From contig JAFRNY010000081.1 of assembly GCA_017429945.1 (NCBI GenBank), positions 1 to 41,133 of the forward strand: a stretch of DNA of 41,133 nucleotides, in the 5' to 3' direction. The position numbers were made by a program, and so were the translations under genes. How positions within the stretch are numbered: position 1 is the first letter of the stretch; each line of letters opens with the position of its first letter. The notes under the pieces were generated by a model that made no database searches, was not told the DNA's origin, and worked only from the letters and a program-made list of their open reading frames with translations. The DNA is from Bacteroidaceae bacterium (GTDB lineage Bacteria; Bacteroidota; Bacteroidia; Bacteroidales; Bacteroidaceae). This document shows positions 34,358-41,133 of the stretch, one piece after another.

Positions 34358-34946
34358 TGCGTTGAGCGTTCTTCGTTGAGCGCTTATCGCTTATCGTCTA
34401 TCGTTGAGCGTTTATCGTTTATCGTCAATGGTCCGCTCGAGCCTGCTCGCTTGATACCTCAAGAATGTTCCAAGTTAGCTTCGCTGACTTTTGTCACGAC
34501 TCGGAAATCCAAGCAAGCTTGATTGCACTCGCTGCTCCAAAAGTTCAATGTTCAAAGTTCAATGTTCAAAGTTCAATGTTCAAAGTTCAAAGTTCATGAG
34601 TAGGCCGCATGCGGCCGTAAACTTCTGAGGCGATGAGCCGAAGAAGCCCCTGAAAAAAGATTTAAGTTCAGATTTAAGTAAGATTTAAGTTCTAAAACAT
34701 TGTCCATTGAACATTGACAATTGAACATTGACAATTGAACATTGACAATTGAACATTGACAATTGAACATTGACAATTGACCACTGAATATTGTCCATTA
34801 TCCATTCTCAATTATCCATTCTCAATTATACATTATCCGCTCGAGCTCGCTCGCTTGATACTTCAAGAATTATCAATTATACATTATCAATTATACATTA
34901 TCAATTATCCATTCCCAATTCCCCGCGGCCTCTAGCCGCACAAAAT
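34358..34946. repeat. 589-bp repeat mosaic between topA and aroK
   Basis: In order: tatcgtt heptamers; a 35-base block D (34433-34467, ccgctcgagcctgctcgctt and on); a 73-base block E (34474-34546); gttcaat/gttcaaa heptamers; block F (34592-34692); acattgacaattga units; a second D-like block (34837-34870); attatac/attatca units. It is an almost complete mosaic with no gene except a possible aroK extension, which is open from 34791. Confidence 0.88.
34592..34692. repeat. Block F, about 100-bp repeat, copy 1
   Basis: Contains the palindrome ggccgcatgcggcc, the text cgatgagccgaagaagcccc and three gatttaagt units. Nearly identical to 38913-39011, with only a few changes in the gatttaagt part and A-runs. 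Confidence 0.9.
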
Positions 34947-35480
34947 ATGACCCGAATCATACTCATAGGCTATATGGGCGCAGGCAAGACCACCGTAGGC
35001 AAAGCCCTGGCAGCAGCTCTGGGCGTCACTTTCTACGACCTCGACTGGTACATCACCATGCGCTATCGCCGCAGCGTCAGCGAGATCTTCGCTGAGCGTG
35101 GCGAGGAAGGCTTCCGCGACCTCGAGCAACGCATGCTCCACGAAGTCGCCGAATTCGAGAACATCGTCCTCAGCTGCGGAGGAGGCACACCCTGCTTCTT
35201 CGACAACATGGACTATATGAACTCCCTCGCCGACACCATCTACCTCAAGGCAGACCCCGAAGTGCTCGCACAACACCTGCTCATGGGCAAAGGACGACGC
35301 CCGCTCATCGAAGGCAAATCGCCCGACGAACTGCGCGAATACATCCGCCAGACACTCGTCGTGCGCGAACCCTTCTACACGCGAGCCAAGCACACCCTCG
35401 ACGTCTCGCTCCTCGACACCGCAGGCAAAGTGGACCAAAGCGTGCAACTCATTCTAAAAACATTGAACATTGAACATTGA
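34947..35480 (+). CDS. aroK: Shikimate kinase
   Basis: AroK phosphorylates shikimate, the fifth step to chorismate. The 177-residue core has the P-loop ILIGYMGAGKTTVGKAL, the shikimate-binding YDLDWYITMRYRRSVSEIF, the CGGGTPCF motif and the lid KGRRPLIEGKSPDELREYI. The frame is open back to 34791 through repeats, so an N-terminal extension of 52 residues is possible, but ATG 34947 gives the family's normal start. The last residues (LKTLNIEH) and the stop come from the heptamer repeat after the gene, so the original 3' end has been replaced. The gene lies between inverted copies of blocks D and E. Confidence 0.94.
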   Translation: MTRIILIGYMGAGKTTVGKALAAALGVTFYDLDWYITMRYRRSVSEIFAERGEEGFRDLEQRMLHEVAEFENIVLSCGGGTPCFFDNMDYMNSLADTIYLKADPEVLAQHLLMGKGRRPLIEGKSPDELREYIRQTLVVREPFYTRAKHTLDVSLLDTAGKVDQSVQLILKTLNIEH

Positions 35481-35690
35481 ACATTGAACGTTGAACTTTG
35501 AACTTTTGGAGCAGCGAGGGCAGTCAAGCTCGCTTGAATTGCCGAGTCGCGACAAAAGTCAGCGAAGCTAACATTGAACTTTGACCATTCTTGAGGTATC
35601 AAGCGAGCAGGCTCGAGCGGACCATTGACGATAGACGATAAACGATAAACGCTAAACGCTCAACGATTTACCTTCCAAAGCAGGCAGAAC
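35457..35690. repeat. Repeat mosaic between aroK and speA
   Basis: attgaac heptamers, inverted block E (35500-35572, 67 of 73 matches to 34474-34546), inverted block D (35586-35620, identical to 34433-34467 reversed), then gataaac/gctaaac heptamers. Confidence 0.88.
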
Positions 35691-35721
35691 TTGCGAAACA
35701 TAAATTAATAGCAAATAGTAA

Positions 35722-37614
35722 ATGAAAAAATGGCGCATCGAAGACTCTGAAGAGCTCTACAACATCAAGGGCTGGGGAGTCAACTATTTCGGCATCAACG
35801 ACAAGGGCCACGTCTACGTCACGCCCAAGAAAAACAGCGTGCAAGTCGACCTCAAGGAAGTCGTCGACGAGCTCGCATCGAGGCACGTCACAGCACCCAT
35901 GCTCCTGCGCTTCCCCGACATCCTCGACAACCGCATCGAGAAGACCGACGAGTGCTTCCGCAAGGCCGCCAGGGAGTACGACTACCAGGCCGAGCACTTC
36001 ATCATCTTCCCCATCAAGGTCAACCAGATGCGGCCCGTCGTAGAGGAAATCATAAGCCACGGCAAGCGCTACAACCTCGGTCTCGAGGCAGGCTCCAAGC
36101 CCGAGCTCCACGCCGTGCTCGCCACCAACATGGACTCCGACAGCCTCATCATCTGCAACGGCCACAAGGACCAGAACTTCATCGAGCTCGCACTGCTGGC
36201 ACAGAAGATGGGCAAGCGCGTGTTCCTCGTCATCGAGAAGCTGCCCGAGCTCAAGATCATCGCCGACACCGCACAGCGCCTCGGCGTGCGCCCGAACCTC
36301 GGCATACGCATCAAGCTCGCAGCAGGCGGCTCTGGCAAGTGGGTAGAGAGCGGAGGCGACGCCAGCAAGTTCGGCCTCAACAGCTCTGAGCTACTCATGG
36401 CCCTGCAGCTCCTCGACGAGATGGGCCTGCGCGACTGCCTCAAGCTGCTCCATTTCCACATCGGCAGCCAGATAACCAAGATACGCCGTATCTCCACCGC
36501 ACTGCGCGAGGCCGCACAATTCTACGTGCAGCTCCACCAGATGGGCTTCAACATCGAATTCATCGACTGCGGCGGTGGCCTCGGCGTCGATTACGACGGC
36601 ACGCGCTCCTCCAACTCCGAGTCGAGCGTCAACTACTCCATCCAAGAGTACGTCAACGACTGCGTATGGACGCTCGTCGAAGCCGCCAACCAAAACGGAA
36701 TACCACACCCCAACATCATCACCGAGGGCGGACGATCGCTCACCGCACACCACAGCGTGCTCATCGTCGATGTGCTCGAGAGCGTCACGGCACCGCAGAT
36801 GCCCGAGGACTTCCAGCCCGGCGAATCCGACCACAAACTCGTGCACGACCTCACCGAGATATGGGACAAACTCTCCTCGCGCTCGCTACTCGAGGACTGG
36901 CACGACGCCGAGGACATACGCGAAGAAGCCCTCGACCTCTTCCGCCACGGCATCATCGACCTCAAGACACGCGCACAGATCGAGTCGCTCTACTGGGCCA
37001 TAAGCCACGAGGTAGCTGAGCTCGCACACCACCAGAAGCACGTCCCCGACGAGCTGCGAGCCCTCGACAAGCAGATGGCCGACAAGTACTTCTGCAACTT
37101 CTCGCTCTTCCAGTCCATGCCCGACTCCTGGGCTCTCGACCAGCTCTTCCCCATAATGCCCATAGCGCGCCTCGGCGAACAGCCCACACGCAGCGCCACG
37201 CTTCAGGACATCACCTGCGACTCCGACGGCAAGATCACCACCTACGTCAACGGAGGTCACCAGACCAACTACATACCTCTCCACCCCGTGCGCGCCGACG
37301 AGCACTACTACATCGGCGTATTCCTCGTGGGAGCCTATCAGGAGATCCTCGGTAATATGCACAACCTCTTCGGCGACACCAACGCCGTACACATCACCGT
37401 AAACCGCGACGCCTACGACATCGAACAAGTCATCGACGGCGAGACCGTGGCCGACGTCCTCGAGTACGTCCAGTACGACCCCAAACGCCTCGTACGCCGA
37501 CTCGAGATATGGGTCAGCCGAGCCATCAAGGACGGCAAGATCACAGAGGCCGAAGGCAAGGAATTCATCTCCAACTACCGCGCCGGACTCTACGGATATA
37601 CGTATTTGGAATGA
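35722..37614 (+). CDS. speA: Biosynthetic arginine decarboxylase
   Basis: SpeA converts arginine to agmatine for polyamine synthesis, using pyridoxal phosphate. The 630-residue protein starts WRIEDSEELYNIKGWGVNYF and has the cofactor lysine in FPIKVNQ (Lys99), LEAGSKPELHAVLA, FHIGSQITKIR, DCGGGLGVDYDGT and the C-terminal HITVNRDAYDIEQVIDGET. The length is normal and the frame is free of repeats, unlike its neighbours. It is preceded and followed by repeat fields. argB, of the arginine route, follows, which gives the pair a shared metabolic theme. Confidence 0.97.
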   Translation: MKKWRIEDSEELYNIKGWGVNYFGINDKGHVYVTPKKNSVQVDLKEVVDELASRHVTAPMLLRFPDILDNRIEKTDECFRKAAREYDYQAEHFIIFPIKVNQMRPVVEEIISHGKRYNLGLEAGSKPELHAVLATNMDSDSLIICNGHKDQNFIELALLAQKMGKRVFLVIEKLPELKIIADTAQRLGVRPNLGIRIKLAAGGSGKWVESGGDASKFGLNSSELLMALQLLDEMGLRDCLKLLHFHIGSQITKIRRISTALREAAQFYVQLHQMGFNIEFIDCGGGLGVDYDGTRSSNSESSVNYSIQEYVNDCVWTLVEAANQNGIPHPNIITEGGRSLTAHHSVLIVDVLESVTAPQMPEDFQPGESDHKLVHDLTEIWDKLSSRSLLEDWHDAEDIREEALDLFRHGIIDLKTRAQIESLYWAISHEVAELAHHQKHVPDELRALDKQMADKYFCNFSLFQSMPDSWALDQLFPIMPIARLGEQPTRSATLQDITCDSDGKITTYVNGGHQTNYIPLHPVRADEHYYIGVFLVGAYQEILGNMHNLFGDTNAVHITVNRDAYDIEQVIDGETVADVLEYVQYDPKRLVRRLEIWVSRAIKDGKITEAEGKEFISNYRAGLYGYTYLE

Positions 37615-37768
37615 TGACTGACGAATGACGAATGACAAATGACGAATGACAAATGACGAATGACAAATGACGCGCTCGGCTCGAAGAGACGCTCCATACT
37701 TGGAGAATGACAAATGACAAATGACGAATGAAAATTAGAAAATTAAAGAATTAGAAAATTAGAAGAGT
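37612..37768. repeat. Repeat field between speA and argB
   Basis: Many aatgacg/aatgaca heptamers, a block D variant (37670-37707, gcgctcggctcgaagagacg), then ttagaaaa words leading to the GTG of argB. Confidence 0.8.
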
Positions 37769-38739
37769 GGAAAACAAAGAATACAGCCAGTCAAAAGTAA
37801 CCGCTCCCTCCCTAGCAGGGAGGGCGGGGGGAGAGTCCAAGTCTTCGGGGGGAGAGTCTATCACCGTCATCAAAGTCGGCGGAGCCGTCGTCGAAGACCC
37901 CGCCCAGCTCGCCACCCTCCTCGATAACTTTGCCGCCACGCCCGGACCCAAAGTCCTCGTGCACGGAGGCGGGCGCACAGCCACCGCCCTCGCCGCACAG
38001 CTCGGCATAGAGAGTCGCATGGTCGGCGGGCGCCGCATCACCGATGCCCAGACACTCCGCGTCGTCACCATGGTCTATGCCGGCCTCGTCAACAAGAACA
38101 TCGTGGCACAGCTGCAGGCACGAGGCATCAACGCACTAGGCCTCACCGGAGCCGACCTCAACATCATCAGCGCACACCGCAGACCCGTCACCCCCGACGG
38201 CACCGACTTCGGCTACGTGGGCGATGTCGATAGCGCCGACGGCCAGCGCCTCCGCCAGCTCCTCGAACTCGGCATAACGCCCGTCATAGCACCCCTCACC
38301 CACGACGGCCACGGCAACCTCCTCAACACCAACGCCGACACCATGGCCCAAACCATTGCCACCGCCCTCGCCACCCCGCAGCCCAATTGTCCATTGTCCA
38401 TTGTCCATTCTCAATCCCCCACCCCGCTAAACGATAAACCCTCAACGCTAAACGAATCCCCCTCCGCGCAGCCCAATTTTCAATCTTCAATTTTCCCCCC
38501 CCACCCTCACCTTCTGCTTCGAGCTCCCTGGCGTGCTGCGCGACCCCGCCGACCCCACCACCCTCATACCCCTCATCACCGAAGCCCAGCTGTCCGCCCT
38601 CATCGCCGACGGCACCGTCAGCGGTGGCATGATACCCAAGCTCCAAAACGCCTTCGCCGCCCTCCATGCCGGCGTCGCCACCGTCCGCATCACCAACATC
38701 CACAACCTCACCGCCGGCACCCTTCTCGCGCTAGAATAA
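37767..38739 (+). CDS. argB: Acetylglutamate kinase with repeat insertions and a frame break at a C-run
   Basis: ArgB phosphorylates N-acetylglutamate in arginine synthesis. The first part is normal (ITVIKVGGAVVEDPAQLA, VLVHGGGRTATALAAQLG, LNTNADTMAQTIATALA). The N-terminal 31 residues (MENKEYSQSKVTAPSLAGRA and on) come from a REP-like arm. At about 38373 an insert of about 44 residues encoded by heptamers enters. It ends in eight C (38495-38502), after which the original frame reads nonsense. With seven C the frame resumes as LTFCFELPGVLRD and runs through LIADGTVSGGMIPKLQNAFA to TAGTLLALE and the stop at 38739. So the gene is off by one base: a true mutation, a phase-variable tract or a sequencing error. 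The GTG start is likely but unproved. Confidence 0.85.
37797..37837. repeat. REP-like arm at the argB start
   Basis: This 41-base arm matches the ribF-side arm (30004-30044) at 40 of 41 positions and lies in the same reading frame relative to its gene, giving VTAPSLAGRAGGES in both proteins. A second arm tip (ggggggagagtc) follows. Confidence 0.9.
38373..38504. repeat. Heptamer-type insertion inside argB with C8 tract
   Basis: The block contains tgtccat units, aacgataaaccctcaacgct, ttttcaatcttcaattttc and a run of eight C at 38495-38502. Similar words fill the intergenic fields nearby. Confidence 0.85.
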
Positions 38740-39187
38740 TGAAAAGTGAAAAGTGATATAACGTTTAGCGTCTATCGTTTATCGTTTATCGTCTATCGCT
38801 TATCGTCCGCTCGAGCCTGCTCGCTTGATACCTCAAGAATGGTCAATGGTCAACGTTCCGCTCGAGCTTGCTCGCTTGAAACCTCAAGAATGGTCAATGT
38901 TCAATGGTCAACGTTCATGAGTAGGCCGCATGCGGCCGTAAACTTCTGAGGCGATGAGCCGAAGAAGCCCCTAAAAAGATTTAAGTTAAGATTTAAGTAA
39001 GATTTAAGTTCCCATTAATACCCCCCAGCTCGGCTTTGCCGTTTCTTGATGTATCAAGCGTCGCAAGCACCGAGCGGAGCGAAACAACCCCTTCGGAATA
39101 CCGAGCGCGCTCTGCGAAGAACTTTGACCTTGAGGTTTAAGATTTGAGATTAAATTTGAAATTTGAAGATTTGAAATTTGAAATTCC
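38740..39187. repeat. 448-bp repeat mosaic between argB and the sigma factor
   Basis: In order: tatcgtt heptamers; two block D copies (38807-38841 and 38858-38892); block F copy 2 (38913-39011); a piece with agctcggctttgccg and cgagcggagcgaaac; then atttgaa heptamers up to the ATG at 39188. No gene is supported. Confidence 0.88.
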
Positions 39188-39658
39188 ATGGACTTCCGCA
39201 CCACCATACTCCCCCACCGCGACCGCCTCTACCGCCTCGCGCTCGGCATCACCATGCACACCGGTGAGGCCGAGGACGTCGTGCAGGAGACCATGATACG
39301 CGCGTGGGAGCGGCGTGCGGAATGGCCCATGATAAAAAACATGGGCGGCTGGCTAGCACTCATCTGCCGCAACCTCGCCCTCGACAGCCGCAAGCGGCAA
39401 GCCCACACCGCCTTCAGCCTCATCGAGGCACCCACCGACGATACCGGACGCATCGAGGCACGCGACACCCTCGCCTACATCAAACGCCTCTCTGCGGCCC
39501 TCCCCCCTCCGCAGGACGAGATCTTCCGCCTCCGCGACATCGAGGGCCTCAGCTATCGCGATATAGCCCAGCAGCTCGCCATCAGCGAGGACCAAGTGCG
39601 CGTCTATCTCCACCGCGCACGCGCGAAGATACGCGAACAGATTGTTAACAAAACATAA
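39188..39658 (+). CDS. ECF-type RNA polymerase sigma factor
   Basis: The 156-residue protein has sigma region 2 (YRLALGITMHTGEAEDVVQE, TMIRAWERR) and region 4 (EIFRLRDIEGLSYRDIAQQL, DQVRVYLHRARAKIRE). It is at the short end for the group. It is followed after 70 bases by a small membrane protein of the kind that usually accompanies such sigma factors in Bacteroidales, so the two probably form a signalling pair. The heptamer field right before its ATG leaves little room for an ordinary promoter. The regulon is unknown. Confidence 0.93.
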   Translation: MDFRTTILPHRDRLYRLALGITMHTGEAEDVVQETMIRAWERRAEWPMIKNMGGWLALICRNLALDSRKRQAHTAFSLIEAPTDDTGRIEARDTLAYIKRLSAALPPPQDEIFRLRDIEGLSYRDIAQQLAISEDQVRVYLHRARAKIREQIVNKT

Positions 39659-39661
39659 AAA

Positions 39662-39694
39662 CGGGCGCCCGCTGTAACTTTCAGCCTGCGCCCG
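39662..39694 (+). other. Stem-loop between sigma factor and membrane protein genes
   Basis: cgggcgc (39662-39668) pairs with gcgcccg (39688-39694). It could attenuate transcription between the two genes. No T-run follows. Confidence 0.5.
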
Positions 39695-39728
39695 TCGTCT
39701 TCCCTATAGATACGTGAAAAAATATCGA

Positions 39729-40193
39729 ATGGATTACAAGTACATCGAACAACTCATCGACCGCTATTTCGAGGGAGAGACAACCCTCGAAGAAGAGCAC
39801 ATACTCCGTGAGTTCTTTGCCCAGGGCACAGTGCCGCAGCACCTGCGCCAGTGGCAACAGCTCTTCCGCAGCACAGCGGAGCTCACCGCGGCCCACCTCG
39901 ACGAGCAGTTCGACCGCCGCATCCTCGAGATAGTGGGCGAGACGCACGTCACAGCCCGCCGTATCACCCTCGCACAGCGCCTGCGCCCCCTCTTCAAGGC
40001 CGCAGCGTTCGTAGCCTTCGCAATAGTAATAGGATCTGCCGTAGAGCACGCCACGCGCACCACAGCGCCTGCGGAGCCCACCGGCGACGCCCTCGTCCAA
40101 GACGAGCTCGACCCGGCCGAGACAACCCCTCTCGACATTCGCTCTGCAGAAGTCGCCGAGAAAATCGACAGCACCAAGGTCCTAAAACAATAA
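39729..40193 (+). CDS. Small membrane protein of sigma-factor operon, putative anti-sigma role
   Basis: From ATG 39729 the protein has 154 residues. The start MDYKYIEQLIDRYFEGETTL followed by EEEHILREFF is the pattern of proteins that commonly follow ECF sigma genes in Bacteroides and Prevotella. One membrane segment lies at about 88-107 (LFKAAAFVAFAIVIGSAVEH), with a cytoplasmic N-part and an acidic C-part. A GTG at 39714 would add five residues. An anti-sigma function is inferred from the gene order and topology; no zinc-binding anti-sigma motif is seen. Confidence 0.78.
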   Translation: MDYKYIEQLIDRYFEGETTLEEEHILREFFAQGTVPQHLRQWQQLFRSTAELTAAHLDEQFDRRILEIVGETHVTARRITLAQRLRPLFKAAAFVAFAIVIGSAVEHATRTTAPAEPTGDALVQDELDPAETTPLDIRSAEVAEKIDSTKVLKQ

Positions 40194-40256
40194 CAAGACA
40201 TTCATTTTTGCTTTTTCTATAAAACAACAGTTTGTGCTTACATCTTGATACATTTC

Positions 40257-40364
40257 CCTGCAAACCGAAGTCGTGAGACTTCACCCCCGTTCTCTTTCAA
40301 GAATAACTAAGCATGTAACGATGAATAAGGGTTGCCGAGAGGTAACCCTTTTTCTTTTTTTTGC
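40257..40364 (+). ncRNA. Possible structured RNA or 3' UTR ending in a terminator
   Basis: A perfect 6-bp hairpin with a GNRA-type loop (gaagtc gtga gacttc, 40267-40282) is followed by a 45-base stretch and an intrinsic terminator (aagggtt / aaccctt, then T-rich, 40327-40364). No clear promoter was found, so it may simply be the end of the preceding transcript. Confidence 0.3.
40327..40364 (+). terminator. Intrinsic terminator
   Basis: Stem aagggtt / aaccctt around gccgagaggt, followed by a run of T with one C and one G. It ends transcription from the sigma operon or a small RNA. Confidence 0.8.
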
Positions 40365-40365
40365 A

Positions 40366-41037
40366 CTATTTCAGAAGCCAACGGGCAAGCAGTTGTAAAT
40401 CTGTACGCCAACGCGATTTAATCATAGTGACGCCGGAGGAGATTACATCGCGGTCGCGATAGTGAGTGAGGCCACACTTTGCCTGTAATTGCCAGCGTGG
40501 CGATAGTTGCCAGCGAGTGCTTGCGGCCAACCGTTCTCCCTTTCCGTAGAGACTAATCATACCGAAAGACTGGAATAGACTGGGTTCATAGAGATATAGG
40601 CGGCTGTCATAGGCTGCAGAGGGGTAGTCTGCAGATGAAGCCAACCCAGTAGCAAAAAGGGCTAAAGAGAGCGAACAGCGTAGACGATCTGCAGCCATAG
40701 AGTAATTAATACGCGGCACGAGAGCAATACCTGAAGTCCTATGCGAAAGTGAAGGTACGGCGACGTGTGTAGCAAAGACCGAAGCCTGCAGGTTCAGGCG
40801 ATCAGTGAGTGTATGAGCATAAGTGAGGCGCATACGGCTAGTGCGGCGTCGGCGATCAGAACGTTCTTTGCTTTTGAAGCTGTAGCGCATGACAAGGCTC
40901 TGCGAACTGCTCAGGTTACATAAGGCCTCGAAGGCAGTCTCGAAGCCATGGCTTGCCCTCGTCATAGTGTATCGCGGCCATGGTGAGTAGAAGGCGCACC
41001 CGGATTTTTCCGTGGCAGACCTCCACAGACCATGCAT
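40366..41037 (-). pseudogene. C-terminal part of a beta-barrel protein
   Basis: The 223 residues consist of alternating strands (FETAFEALCNLSSSQSLVMR; RRTSRMRLTYAHTLTDRLNL; SLFQSFGMISLYGKGERLAA; GLTHYRDRDVISSGVTMIKS). These resemble the C-terminal barrel of the large Bacteroidetes proteins that carry helix-hairpin-helix domains at the N-terminus. The family is several times longer, and no signal peptide is present. The frame stays open without a stop to the window edge, but a promoter and start of the next gene lie there on the other strand. A decayed remnant is favoured; a gene running beyond the window cannot be excluded. Confidence 0.55.
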
Positions 41038-41084
41038 GACAGCATAAGCAAAGGTATTGATTTGTATATCTGCCCAAAATATTG

Positions 41085-41092
41085 TACCTTTG
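41085..41092 (+). promoter_or_regulatory. Promoter at the right edge
   Basis: TACCTTTG with TTTG at 41061-41064, a 20-base spacing. It lies 20 bases before an ATG at 41112. Confidence 0.65.
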
Positions 41093-41111
41093 CACCCTAT
41101 TTTATAAAGGT

Positions 41112-41133
41112 ATGACAGAGAAAGAGAGAAACT
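41112..41133 (+). CDS. Start of a gene cut by the window edge
   Basis: Only the first seven codons are visible (MTEKERE). The call rests on the promoter at 41085 and the well-placed ATG. The product cannot be named. Confidence 0.4.

Noticed and set aside
34358-34946. Repeat fields as CRISPR arrays
   Set aside because: Units are 7 bases or irregular blocks with no constant repeat and unique spacers of about 30 bases, and no cas genes are present.
34791-34946. 52-residue N-terminal extension of AroK as the true start
   Set aside because: ATG 34947 gives the family's standard start and no promoter precedes 34791; the open frame is noted because repeats here lack stops.
36886-37713. 275-residue frame antisense to speA
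   Set aside because: It is low-complexity Val/Leu/Gly-rich shadow sequence running into repeats; speA is intact on the other strand.
38746-38949. 67-residue frame in the argB-sigma gap
   Set aside because: It is made entirely of heptamer and block D/F repeats; only the terminal MSRPHAAVNF shared with the other block F copy was worth noting.
1-41133. tRNA or rRNA genes and insertion sequences with transposases
   Set aside because: None was recognised. No transposase, integrase or phage gene is visible; the only mobile-like units are small repeat elements and the DUF559 element.

Overview
The window reads as chromosomal DNA of a GC-rich member of the order Bacteroidales. The evidence is the Bacteroidetes-type promoter signal (TAnnTTTG) seen several times, the cluster DUF6089 barrel - uppS - bamA - skp - skp - skp - murI, a hybrid two-component/AraC regulator, a C-terminal domain like type IX secretion signals, and meso-diaminopimelate dehydrogenase. 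A Prevotellaceae-like relative is plausible, but the genus cannot be fixed from the sequence alone.

Layout. 1-2360: prmC and ribD, divergent. 2420-11580: a DUF6242-like lipoprotein, then the envelope biogenesis run (DUF6089 barrel, uppS, bamA, three skp/ompH genes), then murI and aroQ. 11587-12493: an O-methyltransferase and its terminator. 12719-19703: a five-module secreted repeat protein with a short AraC regulator, divergent from a large hybrid sensor kinase/response regulator/AraC protein. 19884-24516: polA and a membrane protein with two lectin-like domains. 24546-28400: an AT-rich accessory island with two unknown secreted proteins, a possible 43-residue peptide, a HAD hydrolase stump and a MITE-like element. 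28531-31925: ddh, a DUF559 nuclease gene, ribF and a CPBP protease. 32012-39658: topA, aroK, speA, argB and an ECF sigma factor. The right end holds a sigma-associated membrane protein, a possible structured RNA and a beta-barrel gene fragment.

The main discovery is a dense set of small repeats that fill the intergenic space and also lie inside reading frames of core enzymes. Four classes can be separated. (1) GC-rich REP-like hairpins, often in inverted pairs (REPIN-like). One pair, 41 bp with 40 matches, encloses a DUF559 (Vsr-like) endonuclease gene and forms a 606-bp element at 29439-30044. Related arms form N-terminal extensions of RibF, ArgB, the O-methyltransferase and MurI, the C-terminus of the third Skp, and a short RibD loop. 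(2) A 92-bp inverted-repeat element present between murI and aroQ and, in frame, inside the polA linker, where an extra half copy follows. (3) Heptanucleotide tandem repeats of many different sequences but one 7-bp period, between genes and inside prmC, ribF and argB. (4) Longer modular blocks of about 35, 73 and 100 bp, two of which flank aroK as a composite inverted repeat. The argB insertion contains a run of eight C that throws the gene out of frame; seven C would restore it.

Working hypothesis: the DUF559 protein is the mobilising or maintaining partner of the REP-like family, as RAYT transposases are for enterobacterial REPs. These repeats seem to insert where they can be translated, giving unrelated enzymes the same extra peptide.
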